64,000 nt of DNA from Aureobasidium sp. EXF-3400 (GCA_024195585.1 SWBL01000051.1:124001-188000); one strand, 5' to 3'; positions 23,291-35,988 are shown, counted from the first letter of the stretch. The notes: generated by a model from the letters alone, not told the origin. Translations and numbers: made by a program.

Positions 23291-24459
23291 TCACCAAGCG
23301 AGTCCACTAGGACCATCCTCAAGCGACGACAACTCGACACCCCAAGCCCTGGCCACCTTCTTAGCCTTGACATGCAAAGCATCCTCATCCGCACTCATCG
23401 TCAACAACTTCTGTGTGTCCAACTCCAGCAGCAAAGCATTCATCTCAAAAGCCAGACTGGGTTGCATCTTGCGGACTTTGGGGTGCAGCAGTGAGGTTAC
23501 CATCTCATGCTGCTGGATTGGGGAAGCGGTTTTGAGAACGTTGAGGCCGTAGAGGAGGGCGTTGATTGCTGTGGATTGCTCAGACGAGGAGACTTTTTCG
23601 ATGGTGGAGTTGGAGACGATCTTGTCCCGCTGCTTGTTCGTGGCGGCTGAGTGAAGCATTTCATCGTAGTCTTCGCGGTCCAGCATGCTGGCGTTGAAGT
23701 CGAGAATGTCGCTGGGCAGGCTCTGCTCATCTTCGTTGATGGGTGAGGGGTGCTTCTTTGTGGCGAGCTTGTCCTTCCAGTGCTGCAGGCGCTTGCTCAA
23801 GTATTTGTTGACTTCCGCCTCGTCTTTGGGGGTTGTTTGCATTACATCGGACCAGGGCTCAGAAGTGCTTTCGTCCTTGGAAACAAGTTGCTCCTCTGTT
23901 GTATGTTTGCCCTTTGAGATGTCCAGCGGACCGCGTTCTTTAGCATCTTCTTGACTGATGGGGCTAGAAGATGGGCTCGATTTGTCTGAGACGGGCGTGG
24001 GCATACTGAACCCAGTGTTGATTGGAATCTGGGCAGCACCGTTGTCCGTGGTTGTGGAAGACGTCTTGGACACTGTCATTTCCTGATTGTTGCCGCTCTC
24101 TACTTTGGAGGCTCTCAAGATGTTGACCTGAACGTCGCTGCCTTCTGAGGTAGTTATAGAGACACCCCTGTCCTTCATACATCGGAGACATTGCTCTCTG
24201 GATTCAGCGCTGATCTTTTCGTCAGTGTTTGCGGTGAGGCTTATAAAACGTTGAATTAGACTTACTTGCCCTCGCAGATTTGCCAGCTAGACTCCCAGAA
24301 TGCGATCCGCTGGGCGTCTGTGACGGAATCATCATCGGGACTACAACCGTAGGTCTGGTAGAATCTCTCGAAAGCGAGCTGGAACTGCACTCGTCTCTCA
24401 CGATAATCGTGATCGTAGTCCTCTGGACCATTCAACCAGTTGTTGGCTGGAGACGACAT
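23291..24459 (-). CDS. Conserved-looking hypothetical protein, 370 residues
   Basis: Exons 24459-24266 and 24209-23291. The intron uses GTAAGT and the second AG of AAAAGATCAG, because only that acceptor keeps the frame (ICEG joined to NAESREQCLRCMK). The N-terminus (SSPANNWLNGPEDYDHDYRE, then RRVQFQLAFERFYQTYG) is aromatic and charged. Residues about 90-180 are Ser/Thr/Pro-rich and likely disordered. The C-terminal 190 residues are predicted helical and charged (YLSKRLQHWKDKLATKK, DYDEMLHSAATNKQRDK, LLYGLNVLKTASPIQQHEM). No signal peptide or membrane segment is seen. I do not recognise the family; the two-part layout of a short ordered head, disordered linker and helical tail suggests a scaffold or interaction protein, but this is a guess. 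Confidence 0.72.
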
Positions 24460-25280
24460 TGTGCGTGGATGTTTGGTGGCTCGATTGTGTTTTTGCGATG
24501 GATCAGTAGTGAAAGAATGACTCCCACATTGAATAGAACGAGCTGGATGTCTGAGGCATGCGCCAGCAACAAAGTGAGCCGAAGCCAAACAAAGCGCGAT
24601 AACGCACGAGATCCGTCGCTTTCCAGACAAACAGAGAGTGTGAAAGGTTCACACTCATCAAGACATGACCAGCATCTTGCCATTTACAAGACATCACTTT
24701 ACAGAACATCGTGCTTAGCAGCGCGAAAAATCCTTCTCATCTACTCTGCCAGCTCTGTATCCGGAAGAGAGGCACGAAAGAATAATATCAATCTCGCACG
24801 TGGAAGGCGAGTAGTTGAGAAAGCATTACTGGACTGTGACCGGAAGCTCGTCTTCGCGTGTCGTGTCATTAGGTGACATGGTGCGCAAGGGGGACATTCT
24901 CTCAATGCGGCTGGAAAGACTACCGATAAGACTACGATGCTTCTAAGAAGAGGTTGGAGTAAGGATAGAGTGAGGAGACTGTGATAACGGCACGGAGCAG
25001 ATTGATTTTGTAGACGATGATCATGGCATGGTTACTTGGAGCAAAAGAACTAACACATCACCATTGAGGCTCAGGTTCACTCTGACTGCTCTAGTCCTTG
25101 CGAATGCCAAGCCCATTATCTTCCAGCGATATTGATGGACAATAAAAAGTGGTGCTGGACAATTTGCTCAGCTAGAGATTTTCGGATCATGTAATACCAA
25201 GTGTAAGAGTGAACATGCAAAAAAGCATAGCGACTGACACCAGATAATGCACTCTTCGAACATACATGACCACATTTTCC
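24460..25280. other. Intergenic region
   Basis: 820 bases holding the promoter of the 370-residue protein and the 3' end of the DenD-like gene. Frames present lack domains; nothing else supportable. Confidence 0.45.
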
Positions 25281-26231
25281 TTACTCCTGCAAACTCTTCT
25301 TGAAGTCTTCCACCGCATCTCTGAACTTTTCGTCTCTCTCAAAGCCCAACCCCATCGCCTTGCTAACATCAAACCTAATCGGCCACGAATCCAACATATC
25401 CTTGATTTCCTTGGTAGGTTCCTCTCTCTTGACCAAATCCACCGCTTGTTTACCTCCCACCTCTTCCAACGCTTGTAGCATCTCTTTGACACTAGCCGTG
25501 ATACCAGGTAAGTTGATCTGGCGCATGTGAGAAGGCAGACTGTCTCGGTCCAAGGTCAATACGTGGAGAAGGTTGGCAACCAAGATGCGGGGTGAGCATA
25601 ACCAAGCTTCAAAGTCATCGGCGCAAGGAAGCGTTGAGGGAAGACCTTGCAAAGGTTCTCTGAACATGCCACTCATCCATGACGAAGCTGCTTGAGTGGG
25701 TTTGCCCGGCCGCACAGAGATAGTAGGGAAGCGAAGCGTGAACCCATTAATAAAACCTCTGCGAGTAAAGTCGTTGATCGCATACTCGACCATTGATTTC
25801 TGAGTTCCGTATGACGAAGAAGGCGTAGGAAGGGTAGCCTCTGAGGGCCATTCGGGCAGAGGTTGTCCATAGATAGCCGTACTAGACGCATAAACAACCC
25901 TGACACCTTTGCACTTCTGTCTCAACGTCTCCAGCAAATTCAAAGTCGAGTGCAGGTTCACTCGATATCCCAAGTCGAAATCGGCTTCGCTGCCTGCAGA
26001 CATAATCCCATGGAAGATATAGATAGCATCCAGATCAGAAGGAATTACTGATGCGCTATCGGAATAGAGATCTGCCTTGATGCATTTTGCTTTTGAAGAT
26101 TTGGAAGTTGCCTTGGGAGGTACTGGTGGTTCGAAGATGTCGATGAGGAGCACTTCGTGGTCTGCGAGGAGGAGGTGTTCGGCGAGGAGTTGGCCCACAA
26201 AGCCGCCCGCTCCGGTAATTGCAATCTTCAT
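25281..26231 (-). CDS. Extended short-chain dehydrogenase / NAD-dependent epimerase, DenD-like
   Basis: An intronless gene of 316 residues. The N-terminal Rossmann motif TGAGGFVG is at residues 6-13, Asp31 sits after the second strand as in NAD(H)-preferring members, and the catalytic YGTQK is at Tyr141/Lys145 with an upstream Ser/Thr cluster (YASSTAIYG). Overall layout resembles D-erythronate dehydrogenase (DenD) and related sugar-acid dehydrogenases, including the FTLRFPTISVRPGKP block that follows the active site. Likely a cytosolic oxidation or epimerisation of a sugar acid. Substrate assignment is by overall resemblance only; other extended SDRs remain possible. No signal peptide is seen. 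Confidence 0.85.
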   Translation of the reverse strand: MKIAITGAGGFVGQLLAEHLLLADHEVLLIDIFEPPVPPKATSKSSKAKCIKADLYSDSASVIPSDLDAIYIFHGIMSAGSEADFDLGYRVNLHSTLNLLETLRQKCKGVRVVYASSTAIYGQPLPEWPSEATLPTPSSSYGTQKSMVEYAINDFTRRGFINGFTLRFPTISVRPGKPTQAASSWMSGMFREPLQGLPSTLPCADDFEAWLCSPRILVANLLHVLTLDRDSLPSHMRQINLPGITASVKEMLQALEEVGGKQAVDLVKREEPTKEIKDMLDSWPIRFDVSKAMGLGFERDEKFRDAVEDFKKSLQE

Positions 26232-26681
26232 GGTTGGCGGGAATTGTTGATCGAGATGTGGATTTTCTTATTGTCCAGTGGACCGTAATGTTAGAGGCCA
26301 GGTTGATGTGAAGATGATGTTCGTCTCCAAGGAGGACAGTGGTGGTTATATAGGATGAGGCTCTTCGCTCCGGTAATAGGTGAAGGCGGGGTGGTGGGGC
26401 AGGAGTTCCATCGGCAAGAAGACCGAACCACGCCGGGTTAATGATGTCGCGTGAACAAGTCTTTGAAGCCATGAACACAATCATCTCAAAACTTGCATGT
26501 CACAGCTTACAACTTGTTTCTTTGGTCTCACGATTTAATTGGAGAGCGCACGACATGAAGTTTGATGAAAATTGGTTTGACTATGTCAATGGTAATCGCT
26601 AACAGAGCTAGATATGAACAATGTACTTCCTCCAGAAAAACGTATCATCATCCGAGACCACATAAATCATGAATCAGAGAT
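26232..26681. other. Intergenic region
   Basis: 450 bases: promoter of the DenD-like gene and 3' flank of FBP1. Nothing else supportable. Confidence 0.45.
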
Positions 26682-27847
26682 TTATTTCTTGTGCTTGTTG
26701 TGGATGTCGATGACCTTTTGCACCTCGTCGTACGAGCCCATGAAGATACCAGACTTGTCGTGGATCGACTCGGGAACGACCTCGATCATGCGATCCATCT
26801 TGCTGTTGACTGCTTGGCCGCCGGCTGTGGTCATGTGTTAGCTTGTGCTTCTTGGTATGAGAGTGTGTGTCTTGCTTACCTTGCTCAAAGACCATGGCCA
26901 TGGGGGCACACTCGTACAGAATACGCAGCTTGCCCTTAGGCGACTTCTTGTCGGCCGGGTAGGCGAAGATACCACCATACAAAAGAGTTCTGTAGGCATC
27001 GGCAACCATGCTACCAATGTATCTCGCACTGTAAGGCTTGCCGCCCTCCTTCTCGGGCATCTTCATCGAGTTGCACCACTCCTTGACGGGCTCCTCCCAC
27101 CACAGCGAGTTACCCTCGTTAACCGAGTAGATAGCACGCTTGGTAGGCATCTTCATGTCGGGGTGGGTCAGAATGAATTCACCGAGGGCGCTATCCATGG
27201 TGAAACCGTTGACTGGGCCATCCTTCATTGTCATGACGAGCTGTGCAGAGGCACCGTACATGGTGAAGCCAGCAGCAACCATGTCGGTACCGGGACGGAG
27301 GAGGTCCTCCTTGGTTCCCTTGGCACCTGGGGCGAGCTTGTAGATACCAAAGATGGTTCCGACTGACACACCAGCATCCAAGTTGGAGGAGCCGTCAATG
27401 GGGTCGCAAGCAACGGCGTAGCGGGCGTTCGGGTGCTCGTCAAAGACAATGGGCTCATCCTCTTCCTCAGACACCAGGATGCGCACGCGACCTGATGATC
27501 TCATGGCAGAAATGAAAATGTCGTTGCCGATGACATCGAGCTTCTTCTGGTCGTCGCCGGTCGAGTTTGCTGAGCCAGCAAGACCCGAAAGGTTGATCAG
27601 CGAGGCACGGCGGATGTAGTAAGCAATCGACTTGAATGCGAATTGCAGCGAGTGGCAGAGAAGACTGTGCGACTTGTCAGCATTGGAAACGTCAGACAAT
27701 TGGTTCGAGCAAATCGTACGTGAAATCACCAGTAGCTTCCTTGTGTTTCGTCTGCTCCTCAGTGAGGAATCTGGTAAGGGTGATGATTTCGGTGTTGATG
27801 GCTTCCGAACCACCAGGGCCGGTGTGCGACTCGTTGTTTGAAGGCAT
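26682..27847 (-). CDS. FBP1: Fructose-1,6-bisphosphatase
   Basis: Exons 27847-27720, 27664-26880 and 26824-26682 give 351 residues; both introns are near 55 bases. Exon joining restores family sequence at ATGDFT/LLCHSLQFAFKSI and FEQ/AGGQAVNSKMDR. Core motifs are all present: LSGLAGSANSTGDDQKKLDV, the Mg-binding and catalytic ACDPIDGSSNLDAGVSVGTI, YGASAQLVMT, and the sugar-binding KYSARYIGSMVAD-type block (KPYSARYIGSMVADAYR here), then LYECAPMAMV. It hydrolyses fructose-1,6-bisphosphate to fructose-6-phosphate, the committed step of gluconeogenesis in the cytosol. Fungal FBP1 genes are glucose-repressed; no specific operator was identified here. Length is normal for fungi. Confidence 0.96.
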
Positions 27848-28723
27848 TTTGTAATGTGTTTGTATGCGGTTGAAAGATGCGAGAGATGAAGCTTCAAGCT
27901 GTGAGGTAGCGTTTGGTGGGGGTGAGGGGTATCAATGGAGAGTGGGACAAACAGGGGGAATGGAGAGGAGAGAAAGAAGACAGGATCGAGACAGCAGCAG
28001 CGACAGCTAAAAAGAATCTGACCACTGGACAGTACCAAGCACACAGTTCAGCGTGGGCAACGTCACAGAGAGGAAGTGTTGGTCGGTGTTGCGGAGCTCA
28101 AAACGTCAGATGTGGAGAAGCAGCAAGACGATCCTGCAATTGACTCGGTCGCAATCTTTTGTTACAAGTACCACTGTCTGGGCGCGACAGCAGCTCCCTG
28201 TATATTTGTATGTCTGCCATTGCCGAGGTCAGCCTTTCGGCGCAAGTGAAAACAACTCACGCGGACAAAATGCCGCTCGTCGGGTCGAGGTCGCGGTTGA
28301 TGAGGGGCAGGTGGACGAGTATGGGGACGTCTAATTCTCCGTATTCACTCCGGCTTTGCCCGCATCACGTGCGTATCATACTTGGTCAGTGAGTCCTCTG
28401 CTATGCGATCCCGATCTCTTGCCCCGATATAATCCTCCGCCTCTTGTCTCCATCTTCTGTCTCCAGATCAACTTCGGAGAGAACCTATTTCTTTAGGCCA
28501 AATGGTATGAGGAAACAGTCTGATCACTCTCTTGCATTTGTGTCTCGTCTTTTGAACTATGAACGAGTGCCAAGAACATTGTTGTGTAAACATATGGGTC
28601 AATTGTGGCCGAAGCCGCTGACCTGGTGATTTTGATGAATATTTAAACATTATGCTGGAGTATTTCTCCTCTATAATTATTTTCTATGAGTCTAGGAGTT
28701 TCGAAACATTTTTAGGTGAGGGC
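27848..28723. promoter_or_regulatory. FBP1 upstream region
   Basis: 876 bases between the FBP1 start and the end of the GH76 gene, both on the reverse strand. It must contain the FBP1 promoter and the GH76 3' flank. Short frames overlap without domains. Confidence 0.5.
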
Positions 28724-30249
28724 CTAAAACAAGACCGCTGCTCCGATCCAAGCACCACCAACCAAAGCACCAATTCGAGGAATAGCACTGTTCGTTACAC
28801 CAGCGCCAGTACTCGACGATGCAGCTGTGGATGTAGACGTCGAAGTGGACTTGGTCATGGACGTGATCTTGGATGTGGTCGATCGGGTGGGTGTGGTCAT
28901 GGCAGATGTGCTCGTGATGCCAGACACACTTGCCGGTCCGATGCTAACGGTCGGCTCAAGTGTGCTCGATGTGGTAGCCGGCTTGATCTTGACATTATTG
29001 TGGTTCATCAATTCAGGTGCCTCGTTGACAAGGAGAGCTTGAGTGACTTCGAGGGCTGAAAGCTCCTGTCCAATGCCATATTTTCCATCAAAATCCGTGT
29101 ACCACTTCTGACCGCAAGTGACACCATCACTTGGCCCAGAGCAAGATCTGGCTGCGCCTTGGGCAGATACCGTGAGAAGAGGTTGGATGGCAGACTGGGT
29201 GTAAGGTGCAACAATCATTGCCTTTGCGAGGAAACGAGCCAGATAAGCCTTGAAGCTGAATTGATCTGTGTTGCAGGTATCGTAAGGCTCACACGCTCCT
29301 TCGACCATGACGTTGGTTGCATTGTCAAAGGCATGGAAGAATGACTGATCGGCTTGCTCAATCAAACCAGTCAAACGCGTCTCCCAGGTAGAAGAACCGT
29401 TAGTATAATTGTACATGGTGGCAGCACCGTAGATGAAGATTCCTGGGTTGTAGGTCCATTGGAGCTGATCAATCTGCTGACAGTTGTCGGTGGTGCTAGC
29501 GCCGTCATAGATGCGGTAGCTGTCGTCGATGAACCCGATGCTAGTGGTCCAGTCCCAGATGCGCTCAGCCCAGTCAGCGTATGTGCTGTTGCCAGTATAG
29601 CGTGCCAGACGAGCAGCCATCTGGAAGAAGCCGCCGTTTGAAACGGAGTTTTTGTAGTTGTAGCCCGAGTTTGCTTCAAAGACCTGCCACCTCAATCCGC
29701 CATTGCATGTTGTAGTATCCCAGCGCGGAACCATCGAGTCAAAGGCGTTTACGGCGAGTGTCTCCCAAGATGGTGAGCCTTCCGGAGGATCGGGGAAGCC
29801 ATATTCGAGGGCTGAGAGGGCGGCATAGGTCCAGAAGGCTTGGTCATCGTTACCCTGTGACGAAGTCAGCTGTCTGCTTGTGGGGTTATCTGACAGCCAC
29901 TCACCATGCTGCTGTCGTATGCCTCAGGCAGAAAGTTGTTGTCTGTGCCCGTCTGTGCCATCATGGCTTGCATGACAACATCGTTGAAGCTTGTGTCGTT
30001 GGTGTAGGCCCAGTAATCAATGAGACCGCCCCAGACAGCACCAGCCTCCCACCAATACAAAGGCCAAGGTAATGTGCCTATCGACTCTTTCGGCGTGTCG
30101 GTCTTGTTGTTCTGGTAGTAGTTCATGAGGCCATGTGCGAGTGTTGATGCTGCATTGCGAATAGAGTCTGGTGATGAGACGTCGAGGTCCAGTGCGTGTC
30201 CAAGTTGAGCGCATGCCGCCAGGGCTGCGAGAGATGGGAGGAGCTTCAT
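28724..30249 (-). CDS. GH76 endo-1,6-alpha-mannosidase, DFG5/DCW1-like, GPI-anchored
   Basis: Exons 30249-29905 and 29854-28724 give 491 residues with one 50-base intron. ATG 30249 is chosen because it opens a clean signal peptide (MKLLPSLAALAACAQLGHAL); an upstream in-frame codon at 30327 would bury it. Family hallmarks include WPLYWWEAGAVWGGLIDYW, the catalytic Asp pair in GNDDQAFW (118-119), then CNGGLRWQ and NGGFFQMAARLARYTGN. The C-terminus is Ser/Thr-rich and ends in a hydrophobic GPI signal (IGALVGGAWIGAAVLF). DFG5/DCW1 enzymes act at the plasma membrane and wall, processing the alpha-1,6-mannose part of GPI anchors so that wall proteins can be linked to glucan. Several N-glycosylation sites are visible. 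Confidence 0.93.
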
Positions 30250-31719
30250 CGGAGCCAGTCGATGTGTGTATGAATTGGATAATATGCAAGAACTAAACGC
30301 TTCGCGATTCTCCGACTCCAAATGCAAGATAGCAAAAAAGCTGTGTTGTAAGTTGGAGCAACTGGATACAGCGCCATGCTTTTGGTTTTGTATGCTGGGC
30401 TCATACTACTGGAGAAAGCGCGACTGTCTCAAAAAAGTCAACCAAGTGTTGAATCTGCCTATCCAAGTCGATAGCCGTTATTGGATAGGCGGAAATTGGG
30501 TAGCCGTTGGCGCCTTCCTACCAGATGCAGCTGCGACAACCAAGCCTCTTCGTGTTGGCCCGCGGCCGAAATGAGGTCGGGACCATGGAAAACCTGGGTT
30601 GAATTATGTCTCTTCCACGTCCAGGGTATGACACCATGTTATGTTGCGGGTTCGACACGGCGCAAAGTCATCTTATGCGGGTTGATGAAGGAGCAGCACT
30701 TTTGTTGTGGTTTGGGAGATGTGCGCTGTGCCGTGGAGCGTTTGGATCTCAAGCGCCAAACTTTGCCAACGGCTATAACGTTTATCGCCAGCCTCGTACG
30801 TCCCCATGAGCTGGACTTTGTCAGGCTCACAGAGCTAAGAATAAGACTTGCGATACGAACATTGTTTTACACAACGAGTCGCGTGGTACACTATTAGCGA
30901 CTGTCAGCTAAACAGCATTCTGTGTCGCTATAGCTTTCAGAACTCTGTGAACGACAGTGGAGAGAACAAGTAAACATGTCACTATTCCTGGGATCAATAC
31001 TCAACGTCCTCTACGCAGTACTACACATGCATCTTCTGCTTGCTCGTTATAGGCGCATATCCATCACTAGTATCACAACGCTGCTGCAGACATCCTCTGT
31101 CCTCTAATTTCGATCAGGTCTTTCACAACCGCGTCGTCGTAATGTTTTGGCTAATGACAGAACCGCCGTGCAGAAGGTACGAATGATCTAGGCTCTAGCC
31201 TTGAGCTTTGACGGCGGATCGGTACGGTAGCGTGATAGGCTTCATCAATTGAGTGCGAAAAATATGACTTGTTATGGCCCGAGTTTTTTTGTTGCTGGTA
31301 TCACCCTGGTCAGATCTTCATCATGCTTTCAGTGACGACAACCATGTCCTAATTGCACCTTAACTGCATCTAAGTAATGTAGATGTTAAGTCTCGATGTT
31401 GACCGCGCTCAAAATTGATCAGGTAGCTGTCCTTGCATATGTTGTTGATGTTTGTCTCTGAATTCTTGATTTCTTCCATATTGTGGTAAACAGTTGCACA
31501 GCTGTCTACCCGTGGCTTTGGTTGCGACCACGACCACCGAACATCTGACACACAAATTTCAATCTAAGACTCTGGTGCATCGGATGGAGAGGTGGTTGAG
31601 ACGAGACAGAAAGTACTTGTCCAATTGCAAATTTAGATACACGAAGATGATCGAAGTAAGAACTGATAATTGAAGCACGAGACTGCAGCTCATACCATTG
31701 CGTTTGACAAAGCGCCAGC
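30250..31719. other. 1.5-kb intergenic region
   Basis: GH76 promoter and GH43 3' flank. The longest frames (about 138 codons near 30481-30897) have no domain and are overlapped in other phases. No RNA gene seen. Confidence 0.45.
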
Positions 31720-32697
31720 TTAAACGGTAGGCCATCCATTAACCCACTTGATCTTGTTAACACCGAAAAGCTTCTGGCCATCAGCATAACCAATGTTGGT
31801 ATCAACATAGTGGTAGTACAAGATCCAGCCCATCACAGGATCATTGTAAACACCCTGACCACCAGGAGCGTAAATGTTTCCATGCGAAGGCAACACAAGG
31901 GTACCGCCACCGTTGGTACAGCTCTTGCCGGTCTGATCCACGAAACCGCCAGTAGCAGAGTTGGATCTGCAGACCTTGATCTTGTACTCTTGGCCAGCGG
32001 CAGGGCGGTTCTTGTCCAAGTTGCAGCAGATGCCTTCGCTGAAGAACATGTAGTAGCCGCCGTTGTAGTTGATCATGTATGAGCCTTCGATGTCGTGAGT
32101 ACCGGCGGGCTTGAAGATGGTGTTATAGGCCCCACCGGCCTTCGAGTTGACCGTGTTGGGGGTGGTATTCATTTCAACTTGGTAGATATCGTGCCAGAAG
32201 GAGCCGAAGTTCATCAGGTATTGGTTTCCGACCTTGACAAGGTTAGCATCGATGGCGTTGTAAGATTTGCTGCTGTCGGAAGAGATGCCAGTCGAGCCCT
32301 TGTCGGACCAGGTGCCGACATCCATGGAAGGAGAAGTTGCGAGACCAATGACAGAGTTCTGGGTGCCGAAGGCGCTTGCGGTGTAATAAAGGTAGTAGGT
32401 ATTGCCAACCAGGGAAACATCAGGTGCCCACAGATCGGTCTTTCCAGAGTTGGCTACATTTGCGCCATTTGGGAGGACTTGGCCCTTGTAGACCCAAGGA
32501 CCTTGAGCGCTGGAAGCAGTGTGAACGGCAATGCCACCTCCAGTTGAGAAGCGGAAGTAAGTGCCATCAGAAGTACGGCGAATAAGGGAAGGGTCGTGAG
32601 CGTTACCACAGGTACCACTGCAAGGAAGAGGATTCGAGTAGGCCAAGATCGTAGCGGCCAGTGAAACAACTCCGGAAAGGATGGTAACGAGCTTCAT
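31720..32697 (-). CDS. Secreted GH43 arabinan endo-1,5-alpha-L-arabinosidase
   Basis: An intronless gene of 325 residues. ATG 32697 begins a signal peptide ([19 protein letters not shown]); the frame stays open upstream, but that start would add a non-signal head. The GH43 five-bladed propeller triad is visible: base Asp35 in AHDPSLIRR, pKa-tuning Asp150 in [10 protein letters not shown], and acid Glu204 in HDIEGSYMI. Other family blocks are [25 protein letters not shown]-like spacing, FFSEGICC and [16 protein letters not shown]. The enzyme cuts alpha-1,5-linked arabinan side chains of pectin outside the cell. Length matches stand-alone fungal endo-arabinanases. Together with the GH1 enzyme it suggests use of plant material. 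Confidence 0.94.
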   Translation of the reverse strand: MKLVTILSGVVSLAATILAYSNPLPCSGTCGNAHDPSLIRRTSDGTYFRFSTGGGIAVHTASSAQGPWVYKGQVLPNGANVANSGKTDLWAPDVSLVGNTYYLYYTASAFGTQNSVIGLATSPSMDVGTWSDKGSTGISSDSSKSYNAIDANLVKVGNQYLMNFGSFWHDIYQVEMNTTPNTVNSKAGGAYNTIFKPAGTHDIEGSYMINYNGGYYMFFSEGICCNLDKNRPAAGQEYKIKVCRSNSATGGFVDQTGKSCTNGGGTLVLPSHGNIYAPGGQGVYNDPVMGWILYYHYVDTNIGYADGQKLFGVNKIKWVNGWPTV

Positions 32698-35600
32698 ATC
32701 GAAGAACAAGAACAGAACAAATACAGAACTCGGACGAGAGCGGGTGAGATGGGGCCTGATCCTTCTCACGTCGACATGGGAAGCTCACCTTTATGTACTT
32801 CTTACCTCCATGCTGCTCGTAGACTACTTTCAAGGGGCTGTTGTCAATCAAGGCTGATATGATCAAGCATTGGCTGAAACGAGGCAAGGTGTCGAGTATA
32901 TTATCCTGATGATATTCTCCGAGGTAGCGAAGAAGCATCATGCACGGTGTCTGCAAGGCAGCCAGTGCGTGTTTAGCGAGGACATATCTACAACGTGCTA
33001 AGAGTAATGGTCGAACATTACCGACTAAATGGATTGTACAACTGCGCACGCATACTTCAGATGTGCCTCAGAGGGTATCAGCTTATGTTACAGTGGTATG
33101 AACTGTCGAAAGCTTTCTCGCTTCGCACTCAACAAGTAGAGCTTGCTCAAATATTTCTCCCAGACCCGTGAATTTCTCTTGAGGAACCTTTCAACGTTGT
33201 AGTCTTTCGAAGGATGGTACTTTTGCAGTTGATGCAAGGTACCCGCCGAGGTCTACATTCCCGATTGGTGCATTTATTCTCGACGACTTTAAGCCTCGGG
33301 CCTCTCCATGATTTTGACCCTTATATGTCGATCCAGGGGGGTATCTGAGGATCAGCCTCTGAATACTCGAACGTCGGTGAATTGAGTTGCTGCTCAGAAC
33401 GACATTTTCGCGATCAAGTGAACAATGTGGCGGACGGACCGAGAAGGGGCGTGAATGTGATCAGGATGGGGTTTGTTCCGTAACTCCATAGACGAGTCTG
33501 TCCAACCGAGATTGACAGACGACGGCCTCTAGTCGGCATGAAGGAAGGTCTGCTAACGAAAACATGCTATACCAAGGCTGATTGAGGCCGCGGGCCAGGA
33601 AGGCTTTTCGGCTGAAACAACTGTGGGGGGGATGTTCACTCTATCTTGGCTTGGCAGTGTGGCACTCAACAACAGGCTCTCCTTATAGGACGGACATGTT
33701 TACTTGAAGGGTAGTGTCGCTTAGTAGCATGCTCGATTGAAAACAGACTGCAGCCAGCCGGCGGGGTGCAGGGTTTGAACCAGAGATTGGCTGAAGTTTG
33801 TTTGATGAATTGATGCAGTCAACACATGCCACTCGGTCATTCTTGTTCAAACTGTACGGAGTACTTCGTATCTTCATTGTGCCCACAAAATTGACAATCA
33901 CCCGCGTCAGTGTAGCGCCTTCCGAAAGAAGAGTAATGATGGAGCCACACAATACACTTCGTTGTTATCCGCAGCATGGCGCGACTCTGCTGAGTACGGG
34001 CTTAGCTTGTTGAAGGATTGTAGGAGCAAGCAGGAACGTTGCAGATGGCGTCGACGTGTGGATGCCCTGTGAGACACGACTTGAGAGGGTTGTTGGCCGA
34101 CCACGCCGACTTGGTGGAGAAGAAAAGTCAAGTACAGCCCAAGGAATGAACGATGGGGAGAATGTTGATGCCTTCAGATTGCTCTTCAGTTGGGAACACA
34201 AGATTGCCACAACAAAGGTTTCGAGGAACGCTGTGGCCAAGGCTTGGTACGCTGGAGCTGTTGCCTTCAGAAGTTGAGGACAGGTAGTTCTTTCAGCATC
34301 CCCAACAACACTGCCACTAATTGCCATCACGTACCCATCGTGGGACCACCGTCTTGTTGTTTCTCTTGAACGCGCGCAGTTGGTCCGTTGGTCATAATTC
34401 TTGACCACAACGGCGTTCCACAGTCTTTAGGATCGCGGCGAGAAGACAAGCTTACTTGGAGTAACCTCGTCTATATCTCCAACGCTCGATAATCTGACGC
34501 CATGTTTTGACAGATGTCAGACAGGAGCTTCCAACAACAAGGGGACACTACTGGACAAGCGCGAACAGCAGCTCTCTTGGTGTTCTGATGCTCCTTCGTA
34601 TCATCTCGCTTCCCCGGGCCACGAAGAGTTGCCTGTCGATGCAATCCAAGCTGATCCGCACATCTTCCCTGGCATTCTACGAAATGAAGAAACCGCGCAA
34701 ATCTGTCTCAATTTCAGCTCTGACGGCTACGCATGTGTTTGACCGGGCATCCTCGGTCAAGCCTCTGTACGCCGTTGTGTATAGGAGTCGGGCACCCCGG
34801 CCCTGAGATCTAGCCGCAAACGTCCCAGATGATGCCTACTTGTACCGAGCTCTTCCGGACGTTTAGTTGAAGATAGACGACAGACGTTGGAACCCCAGAC
34901 GCCTACTCCCTATTTTGCCTGAGTAGGATCGTACAGCCAATACTGATTTGGACAGCTTGTCCCTGGATCCCCCAGATCAATGCTAGTCTATGGCAACGGG
35001 ATCCGGACAACCTCGTAAGATGCAGGTACTCGGTGCTCCACAGTCATGATCTGTGGTACACATACGCAATAAGGCTGAACAAGAATGTTCTAGGGCCTCT
35101 TGAAGCACCGGAACGGGACATCGTGGAAGGCGTGCCATCCCTCTGGATACCAACACTATCACTTGTTCTTTCGTGGCATTGATATCGACGTGCCGAACCT
35201 CTAAGATGAGACGATTGACGGCTGTTCCTATCAACAGCGTGTGCCTGTCTGTCCATAAGGTGTCAGTCGACGTCGTTATAGAGGCCTGGTCGCTATGGAG
35301 CCCGCCCCCACAATCATCCCTGGACATCGGACTTGGGGTTGCTTGTCCGTGACCGTTGAGAGGAAGACATCGCGTCTGAACCAAGCACTGTAGGAAAGAG
35401 GCTTAGCATATCGTCTTTGTTTAGCCTCGTCCTTGTGAACGGCAACTATTCAACCGTCAAGTGCTGCTTTGAGGTCATAGTGGACCTAAACCAGCATAGT
35501 GGTTAAACATATGGTTGGAAGCATGGAAGCGACTTCTAGACTAACCAAGATCATCGCGTGGTTGGGTTCCTGGGTCGACGGTCATCATCCACTCAAGACG

Positions 35601-35988
35601 GTCCAAGCAATTGGGTCAGAACAAGCACCACTACCTTCAACACCCGAATTGATAGTCCAACTACCGTCAGGGTCGATCTATAACGGCAAGGCAATTGTCT
35701 CGTTCAGTGAATCCACTTCTCCAATATTCTGGACGTTGTTGGGTTGACACAGAGTCTAGACTGGCTGGAAGAAGAACATCTCATGGTATGACATCCACAG
35801 CAGAAGATGTCTTCTATGCTCGTCGTCGAGTATAAGAGGCGGCATGATATCCTGTCATTCATCTCCTCATCCGCTTCAGCAACCTTCAAGGATCAAGGCG
35901 AATAATCTTTCTCAACAATCTACCCTTCGTTCTCAGTACTACTTTCTTATCCGTTTACAATCTTTATTCACTAATTCATCTAATCATC
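32698..35988. other. 3.3-kb gene-poor region between divergent GH43 and Ser-rich genes
   Basis: No gene can be supported. Frames of 130-147 codons on the reverse strand (33965-34408 and 34983-35384) have ATG starts but no domain. A plus-strand frame at about 34515-34742 reads protein-like (HEELPVDAIQADPHIFPGIL) without a clear start and ends in a stop, which could be a relic. A tRNA-like B-box on the reverse strand near 33774 lacks the rest of a tRNA. Just before 35989 the sequence is pyrimidine-rich, as in fungal core promoters. Both promoters must lie in this interval. Confidence 0.45.

Noticed and set aside
33770..33850. Reverse-strand tRNA-Ser-like sequence (GACCGAGTGG and GGTTCAAACCC at suitable spacing)
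   Set aside because: The anticodon arm does not fold properly and the acceptor ends do not pair, so it is at best a tRNA relic.
33965..34408. 147-codon reverse-strand ORF in the 3.3-kb spacer
   Set aside because: No domain, no signal, random-looking composition; ORFs of this length are expected at this base composition.
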